The notes under the pieces were generated by a model. The model saw nothing but the letters and a program-made list of their open reading frames with translations. It was not told where the DNA came from and did not search any database. This document shows, piece by piece, positions 22,801 through 34,934 of a stretch of DNA of 64,000 bases (position 1 is its first letter; each line of letters opens with the position of its first letter). Made by a program: the position numbers and the translations under genes. The stretch is from Rhea pennata (taxonomy: Eukaryota; Chordata; Aves; Rheiformes; Rheidae): the NCBI RefSeq assembly GCF_028389875.1, contig NC_084687.1, positions 3,260,157 to 3,324,156 of the forward strand, written 5' to 3'.

Positions 22801-25800
22801 CACTTGCTGGTTTGGCGCACTGGCTCTTCTACACAGCTGCTGTTGACAGGCTCCCAAACAACTGGCTCTGCACTGGCAGGGCTGCTCCAGAGGCTCTCAG
22901 TGTGGGATTGCTGTTTCTCAGGATCCCTGGATCGGCCAAGTCTGCGCAACACTCAAGTTCTTGAAGCAGTTGAGCCAAAAGAGGCCTTGCGCAGTTTAAT
23001 CCTTGGGCAGCATGTGCCAAGGGAGAGCTCGCCTTTCCGTGGGGAGTCTCTCGTTCAGAGGAAATTCTGCCTGTGTTCTTCAGGCTCTTTGTTCCCAGAA
23101 AGGGGAACAATCTTTATGGCACAGACGACAACTGCCCATGGAGCCACTGAGCACCTCAGACACCTATGGGTTATTTCAGGGTGTCTCCGTGTTCAAAGGT
23201 GTGTTGGAGTATGTGTACAGCTAGCCTGGTGAAGATTGCCTTCCCTTTCCTGGGAAGCTGCCTCTGGGAGCACTTGCTTCAGCCCTGCTTAAGCTCCTGT
23301 CTCCTGCCAGAAGGAGGGGTGCCCAGGGCCTTTTTATAGCGTGGCCTCCTAGGAGGTGTGAGTCTGGATCACAGGCCTTACTGCAGGAGGCCTCAGTGCT
23401 TTCCTGAGCTCCATCCTCAAACCTCTTGGCTTTCCTGCTCCTACTCTTCTTTGAGAATAGGAGTTTTGTTGACTACAGGATGCAAAGCCTCAGGCTAGAA
23501 GAGACCAACTCTGCTGCTGGCTGGCTGACTTCTCTGCTGAGCTGCCTACTGCCTTTCCTTTGAGATTTGCATTAGAGCTTTTGAAGGGCTGCCTCCTGTC
23601 GTAGCAGGGTCTGGGACTGCCTGGCTAACTCAGCAGGACCAGCACAGCTCTCCAGGGATCTCCAGTGATTCAGGCAGCGGTGGGAGTTCACAAGTTATTG
23701 ATTTCAGTTAGCTGTTCAACACAAGGCCAGGCTCCCACGGCCTGCTCTTACTGTTCGAATTATTGGCGGCTTGCATAGCAGCCTTGCCTCCGATAAACTG
23801 GCCCCCACATCCAAGCTGACTGGGCTTTTTAACCCATCCTGTGCTTGGGCAAGTATTAAATTCGCAGACAACAAATCAACTCTTCTACAGATCAATTAAA
23901 CTTCTCCTTCATGCTCATCAGCTGATTAGTGTGTCTCCACTATATATCAAGTGCTAGAGCAAGGCTTAAAACAAATACAAGCCCTTGGAGGGCTTGACTG
24001 GCTTCCCACCCAGGGCTAGAATGTGTCCAGAGCACTAGGAAAGGTGGATGCTCTGAGTAGTGTCTGATCTGCAGCTTATCAAACACATTCAGCAGCCAAT
24101 TTTGCAGCTTCCTTGCACTGAAGTTCATATGAGCAATGAAGCAATGGTCAGCAGTAACCTGGTGAACTCCTGGGGCCTTGTGTGCAGAGGGATTAAACTT
24201 GGGTTGTAAACTCAAGGTAGTAGTTAGAGCAGTTTGGTTGGATGTAGGAGCAGGGCCATTCTGCTCTCTGTGGGATATGGTAGGTTTTCTTCCTCCCTGT
24301 AGAAGGTGTGGGGAGGAAGAGTGTATGCCACTCAGGGTCCTGAAGAAGGTGAGCAGACCACCAGTGAGCGTAAAATACTCATGACAAGATACTACTTGTA
24401 GCTGCGCTCTGATGTTGAGGGAACTGGATTAACTTGCATCTCCCTAGGCTTGGCGTGTTTCTGAAAGGCCGCTGCCGATGTTGCTTCCTTCTCCTTTGCC
24501 TACAGTGCCTTGAATCCAGTGAGTGCCTTTGAGCTTTAGAAAATACTAATTAGGTTAAAACAGCGAGAAGCAGCTCTTTTCCAGAGCTTCTGGTCCCTAT
24601 GTCTGAACTCTGCCCCTTTCTCCAGTGCCATTTGGGGCCTATTGCTTTTCCTTTTCTTGCACCCAGTCTGGATGCAAAACTGCCCGTCAGCCTTACAGAT
24701 GTTGACCCAAAGGAGGCTGGCTGGATCCTGCAAGTGCTGTTCTCTAGGGTCTCTGGGCTGCTGGGCCGGGTGGCTGTTAGGAGTGACATAACCCACTAAA
24801 CGCCAGCTCTCCCCTTCCTGCTTCCTGCCAGAGATTGTGGATACATGTGAAACCAGAGCTCACAAATTCTGTGCCCCTCTTTCATACCTGTACCTATGCG
24901 CGTCCTCCCGTTTGTGGGTGGACTGGAAAACAATTTCCCTGTCCCCACACCTTCCCTGTCCCCATCCAGTCTACTGTGAGCCCTTGGCAGGTGGGCTGGA
25001 TTTAGCTGCTCTGTTTGTTCCTTACCCCAGCATGGCAAGCTGGTCTGCCTTCTCCTGAGATGTTCTGCCTGCCTCCTGCACAGACACAGCTGCGTGGCAG
25101 CAAGCGGAGTGCTCTGGGCCCCTGCTGCTGTCAGATCCGTAGCGGGAGCTATTCCTGCTCCCAGCTGATTGCTGACTTCTGCCACAGATGGCTGAGCACT
25201 GCTGGCTTTCAGCTGGTGCTGTCTCAAGGAGGAGCTCAAGGGAGGTGCTGAGGGTGTGGGAGCAGCTGAGCTTGCTGTTGCCACCCTTTGAATGGGACGG
25301 GAGAGGCAGAGCTGAATGATGAGCGAGGAGAAGCAATCTGACATCTGAGGAGCTGGGGCAGGTAGCTTATCTCAGCACCTGCCAGAAGAAATTGCCTGCT
25401 TGTTTCTGTAGGTGACGCTGATAATGGGTTTGTAGAGCTCCCTGTGTCCTGAACTTCCCTGGACTAGTCCCAGCACCAGTCCACAGCGCTGCTGGAGAAG
25501 GTCTGGCAAACGCATGCTGAGCTCATTGGTCCTGCCAAAACTGCTCCTCTTAGCTTGAGTCTCGTGTTTCCCCTCTACTGAGTCAGGGGATTGCACTCCC
25601 AGATCCTGTGGCCTTTCTTTCCTCCTTATTTAAAGTGGCAAGGATAGAGTAGGGGACTGAACGGCCCTTGAGAAATTAGATTAGCACCCCCAAATGGTAC
25701 CAGTATTGGCTCCTGCACCCTGTTGCAGTGCTCTTCACCCATCTTAATATGAGGTCATTTCTATCTGTGGTTCAAGACCTTGCTTAAAGGATTGTCCTGG

Positions 25801-28800
25801 CTTGGGACCTCTTTGATGTTTCAGCAAATCTGTAGAGGGGAGCAATGCCTTGGAAAGCATTGTTCAATCTTGCTTGTTCATAACCAGCTTTGTTACTAAT
25901 TTATTGTGATTAAATTAAGACTATTTCCCGGTAGATAGGACCAGATTAATAGCCAGATGTTGCAGGTGGAGCTTGGATGAAGGGAAGGAGAGTCTTGTAC
26001 CTTGGTGTTACCAGTCACACTGACTAACTCAAGTCAGGATGTAACATCAGGCTTGTTCTCAGCTCCATTCTTGTCCTAGAGCAGCTGAACTAGGAATGTT
26101 GGTCTGACCCATCACTCATGAAGCACAGCACAAACTTACCCATTACTCTGCACAGCTGTGGACTGAGGTATTTGGTTTAACTTTTCTCCAAGTATCTTGT
26201 CCTTTCTCTGGGCCCCAGCTGGCACAAAACATCAACAGAGATGAAGGGAGAAGAAACATCAAACCTTCCCTGCAGAAAGCAGTGATATGGGAGGCTGGAG
26301 CCCTGCCTGGAATTGGAGGCGAGAGTTCAAGTAGGACCAAGATCCCCCTTCTCCTCTGTCTGCCCTGAGGCCACCTGAAAGGTCGCTTAGGGCAGCTTTA
26401 CTTTCTCCGAGGCTGTGTTCCCTCTCCTCTGCCCTCGGGCATCCTGTAGCTCTGGTAGTGGTCTCACCATTGCCCCCAGTCCAGCCACAACTGGCTGTCA
26501 CCAAGCTGCTGGCTCCCTTTCAGTTCATGTCAGAGCCGTATGTTGAGTATCTTGCCCCTTTCTGGGGGTGGGGGGGCTTTTAATGATGCCGTGAGCAGAT
26601 GTTTGTGCTGAGTTGTAGGCTCTGGATCCCAGGGTTTTTCAAAGCTCCTTGCTGTGTGTGTTGGCTTGTGCTGGGGACGTCCTAGCACTAGTTTCCTCTC
26701 GTGGGGTTGCTGTTCTTGCTCCAGCAGCAATGCAAGCGGCAGGCTGTTCTCTGTCACCTGGGCTTGTCACTGCATCCTCTTCTCCTCTGTGGTCTTCCTG
26801 CTAGGCTTCCCATCCCTGGACCTGTATGGGGAAGTCCCCTGTGTAAGGCTGGTTCCTGCGTGGCTGAGCCTGCCTCCTCGACCAGCTGCATGCACGTAGT
26901 TTTGTCCCACTCCTTACCTGTCCATCCTCTTCCCATCTCTCTCCTATTTCTCCTGCCTGCCTGCTCCTCTTCTTATTTCTGGGCTTCAGAATGTCCCTTC
27001 CCCTGCTGTGGCTTCTAGTATCAACACGGGCCTCTGCATAGCACCCTTCCTCTGCAGGGGAAGTTCTCTGGGAAAGGCAACTGGTATTAAACAGGTTTGT
27101 GTCTCACTATCTGGGACGCTTGAGGGGGGCTGCAGAGAAGCCAGGGAAGTGACTGATGACTTGGGGTGCTGACCCACAGCTGGAGAACTGTGTTGCTGCT
27201 CTCCCCGCAGTAGCAGATTGCTGGATTAAAGCAGGCTGAAGCCTGCGCTTGTCCCTAAAGGCTCTGTGTGGTAGCTTGCTCCTGAGCGGAGTGCCCTCCA
27301 GGAGGGGAAGCCGAGGTAGGAACAGCGTCGCATCCTCCTGCAGGGACGATCTGGTGCTGTCGGTTCTCGTAGCGCTGGCAGGCAGCGTGGCCGGCCTGCG
27401 GCAGCCGCCCTGCGACTTCCCTGAGCCGGGAGGGTGGCCCGGATCCAGCCCCGAGCCCTGTCCTCTCCTGCTCTCCTTTCCAAAGGAGATCACAGACGCT
27501 AGTTCAGACTTCCGAGCCTCTGGGTTTGGATGTCGGCCAGTTTAGCCCTGGCATCTGTTGATCCAATTTAACGGTGTGACAGTTCCCTCGGCGGCCTCTG
27601 TCAGCAGCGTGACGAGTGCTCTCCTGCCGTGAACTGAACGGAGAAGACGAAGGGGAGGGAGCTGCTGGGTCTGCCAGGCCCTGAGCGCCAGACCCACAGC
27701 TCTGCACACTGAGCTGAGCCCTAGCCATCAGCTGCTGCTGTCTTTACCTGCCTGTTGCCCTCATACAGCTTCCAGGTGAAGGCGAGCCTGGCCTGGAGCA
27801 GGTAATCTGCGCTGCAAACCCAACCAGCTTCGGCACCGTGCTGCTCCCAAAGCCTCTCCTCCCTCCCTTGCCCTTCCTGGCAGTTTATGAGCCCGTTTAA
27901 AAGCGAGCGCAGCCCTTTGTGCTCTGCAAGCGCCCTTTGGGGACGGAGCTGCCACCGGGCACTGCGCGTGGCGACCCTAATTAGCTGGGTTTGAAAAACG
28001 AGCTTGTACAAATCTCTGCTTCCCCCGCAGCAAGGCTCTTTCTTGCATGGGGCTGCTGCTGTTCGCTGCAGCTCGAGGAGGAGGAGAAGCTTTGCGAAGC
28101 TGAGCAGTCTCGCTGCTGTCAGGCTGTCACAGCTCCGTGGTGGATTTAACTCAGGCTTTTGCTGGTCAGGAAGATGTTTGGGGATTTTTGGGCCCTTGCA
28201 ACTGTGCCCGAGAGCCCTGCTTTCCCTGTGCGATTTATGAGGCTTCAGCAGTTGTTTCTGATGCTTTTTGAGTGCGTGTATCTGAGCGCTCCGCTCTTCC
28301 TCGTCCCTCTGAAGCCAGCGTGTGGGGTTGGCAGGCGAAGGGGGGAGGCAGTCCTCAAGGGTGATTAGCCCGGGGGAGTTCCCATGCTCCAAATTCAGTC
28401 TGTTAATCGCATTGCTGGGTCCTAGGGGAGTTAGGTGCCTCGTCCGCGCCCAGCTCCGCTTCCTGTGGAAGGCAGGCATGGCTGCTTGTCTCTGCTACGC
28501 TTCAGCCCTGCGCTGGCACTGATAAATCCTCTCTCCACCAGACTGGGAATGGGAGCCCAGCTCCTCGTTCTGCCCAGGACAGAGGGCAGCATTTGCTTCA
28601 GTTTTCTGGCTGCAAGGAAGGATTCGCCTCTCCCGGTTCTCCCTGTGGTGCTGCCAGCTGGCAAAGACCTGCCCTCGCCCAGGAGGGTTTGAGCTCTAAC
28701 GGGGGCGGTCGCGAACGTCAGGGGCTTCGAGCGCAGCCCTTGCTGCGGAGTTAGCAATAGCAGCAGCACTTCTGGAGGATCCCTCTTGCAGTCCCCAGAG

Positions 28801-31510
28801 GATCTGGGTTGTGTCTGGACTGCTGCGAGTGTCTCCTGGGCCCTGCAGCCCTCCACCTGCTGCTGACCTGGTTTGGAGAAGTGGGTCGGTGCACCGGTGG
28901 CGCGTGCTGTGCCAGGCCGGCCGCTCGCGCCGTCGGCAGCATGCGCGCGGACCTGAGCGGGAGCGAGGCCCCCTCTCGTGCGCTCAAAGGCCTGTTAGCA
29001 GGGTGACCAGTGTAGAAAGTTGGGAGCTTGGCAGCTTTTTGAGGCTTGATGGAGTCTGGGAGAATCTGCTGGGGAAAGGAAGCCTCGGGTTTTTCACCGA
29101 GGGAAAGGCTGAGAGCTGGGAAATGCTATGGTGCCGTCTATATCCCTAACCCCCTTTTGGGCTTCAGATCTTCTTGCAAGATCTTGAGTTTTGTGTCTTT
29201 GTGAGCAGGAGGAGGGGCTGTCCTGCAAGTCCCAGTGGTAGAAGGGGATTGCGGGTGTCTCCAGTCATACTGAGTGAAGAGATCCTCCATTTGCTCCCAG
29301 CTGCCTGCCTTCCCCTTACCCACTGCTACCTGCGCCGGCTCACTTGCCTCCAAGCAGCCACTTCTCCAGGGCTTGTCACTGAAGGCTTTGCTAAAGACTC
29401 AGTGCTCACATGAGCTGTCTGGTGTCTCCCTTCCTCCCGACTCTCTTCTCTGTCTCTTTTGCAGAAGAGGATGTGGAAAACTTTGACGTAACGAACCTGT
29501 CGCAGGACGTTTTACGGAGCATCGAAGCCGATAGTTTCTGGTGCATGAGCAAGCTGCTGGATGGGATACAGGTGAGCCTCTGGGGCCATGGAGATCTATC
29601 TTCTGCTCACTGGGGTAGCTGCACAGCCAAGAGCTCCACATCCTGAGCACGGCCAACTAGAGAAGCCTACTAGACCTGCAGCACCCCTAGGATTTAGAGC
29701 TTAGGGAGCCTATGCCTAGGTGTTTGTCACCTTACGCTGTTGCTGGGACAGGTATCTGTCTTAGTGTGGTGGAGGTTTCCCTACTTCATTGGGAAAAACC
29801 TTTTGGCAAAATCCTTTGGAAATAAGATGCTGTACTGTCCCAACTAGGGACTTCACGCCAGGGCAGATGACCAGGATACCCAAGAGCTGTGTCTCTGGCT
29901 TGTAGCAGTCGGTTCAGAGTAGAAAACTTGTTGATTTCTAGCTGTTGTTACAGCTGGTGCCTCTGACTCATGGCCTCTCCCCGCAGGATAACTACACCTT
30001 CGCACAGCCAGGAATCCAGAAGAAAGTTAAAGCCCTGGAGGAGCTAGTCAGCCGGATTGATGGTAGGTGACAAAGGGATCAGAGCAGGGGTGGAGGAGAG
30101 CTGCAGGTGGCAGGCGTTTGGGGAGCTGAGGGGCATCGGGGCATGTGCTGGCATGAAAGGGGGCTTGCTTGCAGCTGTGGGAGCACAGCGGAGCGTGGGG
30201 GCTTGGCTGCGAGGCATACAGAGGGAGGGCAATGGGGCGAGGAACTGTTAGCCAGAGGGCTCGCGAGGGCAGGATTTGCCTGTCTCCCACGTTCGGGAGA
30301 ATGAATAAGGTCTCCACCTGAAAGTGTGTGACAGCAGTTGTTGGGGCAGTACCTTGTGCGGGAGCTGGGGCACCGTGATCCCCAGGTGTGTAAGTGAAAG
30401 GTGCCGTTTCAGAGCAGGTACATAATCACTTTCGGAAGTACGAGGTCGAATACCTGCAGTTTGCCTTTCGCTGGATGAACAATCTTCTTATGAGAGAATT
30501 GCCTCTTCGCTGCACCATCCGCCTCTGGGACACCTACCAGGTATAGAGGCCCCCATCTCTCCCTCCCTCCCTCCCTCCTTGGCTCCAGAGCCAATTCTCT
30601 GTGCACTGGGAAGGAGGTGGTTTGGCAGCACTATGCAGCAGGGGTGGTGGGAGAAGCAAAGGAGTGTGGCCCCTAGAGTGTTTGTAGCCAACGGGGTGTA
30701 AAGGGTGTCCCGAGAGATTGGCCATGTACTGGGAGAGCAACACTGCGGCTGAGCTGTGGGAGCTCATGTAGGGTTTTGTTGTCCACAGTCGGAGCCAGAA
30801 GGGTTCTCTCATTTCCACCTGTATGTCTGCGCCGCCTTCTTGATCAAGTGGCGGAAGGAGATCCTAGATGAGGAAGACTTCCAAGTAAGTCCCTGGGCGG
30901 GGGGAGTCGGTTCCCTTAGGGAAGAGGGGAGGGGATTGCCCTGGATGGCAACCTGATGTAGATGCAGTCAACGACCATCTCAAAACTGGCTCTGAGATCT
31001 TCCAGTCTCAGGATCTCTGCTCACAAGTAACTTCTGGGCCTTGATGCTCAGCACAGAGAGCTGAGCAAGCTCCAAATGCCAGTTTGTCCCTAGACCCGAG
31101 CTTTGGTCGTGCCAAGTCCCTTCACATCTGCCTTCTGGTGTCCAGCTGTAACAGGGGGTGGCAGCACCCTGTGGCCAAGAGGCTCAGGGAAGCCTGAGGT
31201 GCTGTGCTGATTCAAAACTAGACACAAGCACATCTCGGTGCCGTCTCTGAGCCTTTCGCGCCTGCGAGAGCCGTGAGGGAAGGTTGGTTTGTGCTGTTGC
31301 CGCTGTTGATGCCAGCCCTGAGCCTGGTGTGGACGTGTGCTGTCTTTGACCACCCCAGCTAAGCGCCTTCCCCTCTTCCAGGGCCTTCTAATGTTGTTAC
31401 AAAATCTACCAACGATACACTGGGGCAACGAAGAGATTGGACTCCTGCTTGCCGAAGCCTACAGGCTCAAGTACATGTTTGCAGATGCCCCCAATCATTA
31501 CCGCCGATAG
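10839..31510 (+). CDS. TBC1D22B: TBC1D22B, TBC-domain Rab GTPase-activating protein family, 13 exons
   Basis: Exons are 10839-10894, 15710-15766, 17007-17314, 18145-18324, 18824-18894, 19342-19470, 19933-19998, 20996-21110, 29465-29571, 29987-30062, 30413-30540, 30789-30884 and 31382-31510. They join in frame to 505 codons, the human length as I recall it, and all introns are GT-AG. The N-terminal third is a low-complexity, Ser-rich region with an acidic patch (GDDEDED). The TBC domain spans roughly residues 208-446 and keeps both catalytic fingers of the family: Arg274 in IDIPRTNP and Gln309 in SGYVQG. The protein ends ADAPNHYRR. Family knowledge: TBC1D22A/B bind ACBD3 at the Golgi, and the Rab substrate is not firmly settled. 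The B paralogue is called because the N-terminus (QFWKRSAKLPG) and the region before the TBC domain follow TBC1D22B closely. The neighbour PIM1 also fits the 6p21-type locus rather than the TBC1D22A locus. Confidence 0.96.
11040..11600 (+). repeat. Degenerate ~75-bp tandem array at the start of TBC1D22B intron 1
   Basis: The anchor GGCTNTGGGGNAG recurs at 11072, 11214, 11294, 11368, 11447 and 11516. Spacing is 142 (two periods), 80, 74, 79 and 69 bases. After each anchor comes a G-rich block like GGGGGGCCTGGGG and then TGCCCCCTGCA-like sequence. Copies are diverged but the order of sub-blocks is kept. The array is G-rich on the coding strand and so lies within the first 700 bases of the nascent transcript. 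Confidence 0.6.
15387..15465 (-). repeat. MIR-like ancient SINE remnant
   Basis: GGGAGAAACTGAGGCAC, followed by a diverged stretch ending GCAGTGCAGCAAAGAACAGA, follows the layout of the reverse complement of the MIR core and tRNA-derived head. The match is by memory of the consensus and is partial. It lies in TBC1D22B intron 1. Confidence 0.35.
17641..17662. repeat. (TG)11 microsatellite
   Basis: A perfect TG dinucleotide run lies in TBC1D22B intron 3 (17315-18144). No other feature is seen in that intron apart from ordinary unique sequence. Confidence 0.95.
21111..29464 (+). other. TBC1D22B intron 8 (8.4 kb, the largest intron)
   Basis: This intron splits the TBC domain between SEYV and EEDVENFD. 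From 21111 to about 27200 it is CpG-poor unique sequence without a recognisable transposon. From about 27250 to 29000 it becomes markedly CpG-richer, with a peak around 28860-28985. Reading frames here (for example 22681-23232 and 27721-28479 minus) have no recognisable product. It may carry enhancers or an alternative promoter for a short form of the gene, but this is inference from composition only. Confidence 0.7.
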
Positions 31511-33066
31511 GTGCCGGGACTTGACTTCCTCCTCTTCCCCTCTGCCCTGCGCCCACCCTCGTCCTGGCCCGATCTAATCACTGTGGCATTTTGTCGTCCA
31601 AGTCCTCAGACACTCCGGCCGGGAGCTGCTCCTCGCTGTACAAAGCTCACATTGACTGTCGTCTTAAATCCTACGTGTGCCTGTCTGCCACTCCACGCGC
31701 CTGGATGTGCCACTCCAACGACCGTCAGTATTTCATGCTGTGCCAGTGGCCTGAGCCAGAGAGAGAGGCTTGAACGGGGCTGGGGGGGGACATGGAGCAG
31801 CTTTACAGAGAAACTGAGCCAAGGACAAACCCTCCCCCTGCCCTGTCCTTGTCCGGGTGAGATTGCCTTGGCTTTGCTGCCCCGTGTTACCCACTGCCAC
31901 ACACCTGTGCACACGTGCTCATGGATACACGCAGGTGTGTGCTGTCCCATCTCATCCGCTCATTCTTCAGACATGGTTTGATCCAACTCCCTGTTGAAAA
32001 TGCCTTATCAGAGACCCGCCTGGCCGGAAACCTTCCCTCAGGGGCAGCAGGGCAAGAAGTTTCTCTCAGGGCCAAGCTTTGCTCTGAGCGTCTGAAGAGG
32101 CCAAGCACTTAGTGGGTCCGTGAGAGCTGCTCCCGCCTGCCCTCCCTCCGTCTCCCCCTTCTTCTGCCTCCCCCGGGTAGGTGGTGGGCCGTGTGTTTGG
32201 CACAGCGGGGGGACCAAGCTATCCACACACGGTCTGAAAGACACACATCAGCCTGACGAGACTCTGGCTGTGACCGACGTGCTGTTGGCACAGCCCCTGC
32301 CAGCGCGGGCCGAGGCGGGGGGCTGGCAGGGGAGCAGCGGCTCCCGACCCCGCGGCGAGGCCCCCGCTCCTCCGAGGCGGCGTTCTGTGTATATTGTGTT
32401 CTTGTGTATATGGGTCAAAGATGTACGATATACGTCTTCTGTTTGTAGCAGATATGATTTTATATTTATAAGGTGCATCCCTTGTTCTCCCCATCCTTTC
32501 CACGCCTGTGAAGGCTGCCTGGGGTCGGTGTAGTGGGGCTTTGGACCCCGCCAGCGGCGAGGGGCTCGGAGCTGTGGCCGTTTCTGCCCTAACCTATTTT
32601 CAGAGCATTGGACTTGTTGGCAAGACGTGCGTTACAAAGCTGTAGTGTGAAGCCCCTTCTATAAAGTGGGGCTGGGAGGTTCGAGGCTCGGGAGCGCCGG
32701 GTGGAGGAAGCACAGGGTAGCGGGGCACATCGCTGCAGGCCCTGCCCATGGGGCAATCCCCGAGCGGGGGTTGTTGCCCCCCTGCTCCCGCGGCGCGGGG
32801 CAGCCCGGGGACGGCGAGGCCGGGGCTGGCCTCCTCTCCCCTCGCCACTGCCTGCTTTTGAATCACACCAGTCGGGAATGGTTTAAGGGGCTGGTCGCTT
32901 CCTGCGGGCGGGCGCCGGCGGCGCGGTGCCCTCGGCTGTCTCGGCACGACACGGAGGCTCCTGCTTCCGCCGCTTCTTGCTGCTGTCCCTGGCGGGAAGA
33001 GGCGAGGGGCCGGGGCTGAGCACGAGGCAGAGCCCTGTTGCCAATAAAACTCCAAGCAGTGTCTCA
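31511..33066 (+). other. TBC1D22B 3' untranslated region
   Basis: The region runs from the TAG at 31508-31510 to just beyond the AATAAA at 33043-33048, about 1.55 kb. It is GC-rich at its distal end (32670-33010). A TGTATATT near 32391 resembles a Pumilio site, and a short AT-rich patch lies at 32450-32475. No conserved coding potential is visible. Confidence 0.75.
33043..33048 (+). terminator. TBC1D22B poly(A) signal AATAAA
   Basis: The canonical hexamer is followed at about 33115-33150 by a strongly GT/T-rich stretch (TTTTTGTGTGTGCC and after), a good downstream element. A second AATAAA lies inside the AT repeat at 33608-33613. It could serve as a weaker distal site. Confidence 0.8.
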
Positions 33067-33566
33067 AGAAATCACTTTTCTAAGCCGGAGTTGTTTTTTT
33101 TCTCAGGCATTTGGACTTTATTTTTGTGTGTGCCTTGTGTTGTTTTCTCTGAGAGTCAGACCTGGTGGTCATTAGTTTAACATGACTAATTAAACAAAAC
33201 AAAAACAAAAAAACAACAAAAACCCAAACCAACAACTGAACCGTGTGGTCTGGAAACTCTGTGTTGGGGGCGATGACTCCTCGCTTTGGGCAAGTTGTAG
33301 CTGGTTTCCCAACCGGGAAGGACGGTGGTCTCCTCCTCGGACCGCGCGTTGCCCTCACCCGGGCGAAAGCCTCTCCGAAGAGCCGGGACCCAGCGCCTGG
33401 CTGCAGCTCTAACAGCCGGCATGACCCGCGCAGGGTGAGGAACGGCTGCGCGAGCTTTCCTCCAAACAAACCCAGCCGGGTTGTAGCTGTTTCTTTTGGG
33501 TACTGAGCAGCTGCTGCTTTTTTTTTCAGGGGGGCAGTGCACCCCAGTGGGGCCAGGCGTGCCAAC

Positions 33567-33617
33567 TGTGTGTGTGTATATATATTATATATATATATAT
33601 ATATAAAAATAAATATA
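33567..33617. repeat. TG/TA compound microsatellite
   Basis: A short (TG)n run passes into (TA)n and ends with AAAATAAATATAT. It lies about 520 bases beyond the main TBC1D22B poly(A) signal. Confidence 0.9.
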
Positions 33618-33788
33618 TCGTCCTCTCCTGGACGATGCCCAAGCTGGGAACCTCATCTGCAGCCCTGTCCAGCATCCGCGGTCACTGCTGAGCGCGGGCA
33701 GGAGGACAAGTCTCCTTGCACCTCCCTGCAGCCCATGCTGCTCACAACAAAGTTTTAACCTGCTCCAAATCTCTTCCCCTCCCATCCT

Positions 33789-33894
33789 TAATTACTATTA
33801 GATGGCCAATGGAGTGGAACAAATGTAATTACTTTTTGTGGAGCTTAATTACCTGCGTTTATTGCCCGTGCTTTGTTGTAATTGATGGCTAATG
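33789..33894. promoter_or_regulatory. Cluster of homeodomain-type TAATTA motifs
   Basis: TAATTA occurs at 33789-33794, 33826-33831 and 33846-33851. TAATTG lies at 33879-33884 and TAATGG at 33890-33895, with a CCAAT at 33806-33810. The 110 bases are AT-rich unique sequence inside a GC-rich, repeat-rich gap, and the motifs are not arranged as a simple repeat. This composition is typical of conserved vertebrate enhancers, but conservation cannot be checked here. Confidence 0.4.
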
Positions 33895-33972
33895 GCTTGC
33901 TTTCCTCTGCCATCTTCTAGTTACCATCCCCGCACAGGGCAGGAGAGCACTGGAGGCTCCTCGTGGGGGAGG

Positions 33973-34000
33973 CCCCCCCCCCCCCCCCCCCCCCCCCCCC
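33973..34000. repeat. poly-C run of about 28 bases
   Basis: An uninterrupted C homopolymer ends in GCTCGG. Runs of this length are rare and unstable and can form i-motif/G-quadruplex structures. The length given in an assembly is often inexact. Confidence 0.9.
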
Positions 34001-34549
34001 GCTCGGCCGGGATTTTGCTGTTTTCCGTCCATCTGCGTTTCTGCTGGAGCTCGGCGCTCCCCACCCAGGCACGAGTCGGGGAAGCCTGGCTTCAGCACCA
34101 ATCCTGCAAGGTGCTGAGCATTCCCCCCCCTGCGCTGTCCTGGCGCAGTGCCTCCTCGCTGCCAGGAAAGGGCCACCTGGCTCCAGAGGAACAGCCGGGT
34201 CCTGCTGGACGGCTTCCAAATGTCACCTCTTCTCCAGCCCCCGGATGGCTCCGCGCAGGCCGAGCTGCTGGGCAAGCCCCCAACCGCCGGCTCCGCTCCT
34301 GCCCTCACCCCTCAAAAAAAAAAAAGATACAAAAACCTGGGCTGAGGCCTGACACAACTCAGTACCCCTCAGATTGCCTCCTCTTGGCCCCAGAGAGGCT
34401 GCTCCTTCCTGGGGGCTTCCAGCATGGCTGCCCCTCGGCGCCCGCGTTGGCTCCTTGCCGTGCTCCAGTCACCCTGGCAGCGGCACCCATGGCGCGACCA
34501 GGCTGGGGCCGGGGGGGAGGGGAGGGGGCTGCTGGCCTGTTTGCACACG

Positions 34550-34574
34550 CGCACACACACACACACACACACAC
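34550..34574. repeat. (CA)n microsatellite
   Basis: A CA dinucleotide run is preceded by CACACGCG and followed by CCCCGG, in the convergent intergenic gap. Confidence 0.9.
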
Positions 34575-34634
34575 CCCGGCAATGGCCCAGCTTAGTTCTA
34601 ACTCATCCTTCCCCTTTCGCAATAGCTGCAAATC

Positions 34635-34637
<3 letters not shown>

Positions 34638-34666
<29 letters not shown>
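34638..34666. repeat. poly-A run of 29 bases
   Basis: A long A homopolymer stands alone. I see no retrogene or SINE body upstream and no target-site duplication around it, so it is called a simple repeat rather than a retroposon tail. Confidence 0.85.
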
Positions 34667-34669
<3 letters not shown>

Positions 34670-34743
34670 ACCTTTTAATACCTTCACAGCCACAAATCTA
34701 CCTGAGCCCGTGAATATTATGCCTCATAAAAACCTTCCTTTTT

Positions 34744-34752
34744 ATCTATATA

Positions 34753-34799
<47 letters not shown>

Positions 34800-34888
34800 G
34801 TACATATATATATATATATATATGTATCTGTACATATATATATATATATACACACACACACATATATATACACACACACACACACAGA

Positions 34889-34934
<46 letters not shown>

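Noticed and set aside
34638..34666. Processed retrogene or SINE tail at the 29-A run
   Set aside because: No retroposed body precedes the A run on either strand and no flanking duplication is visible.
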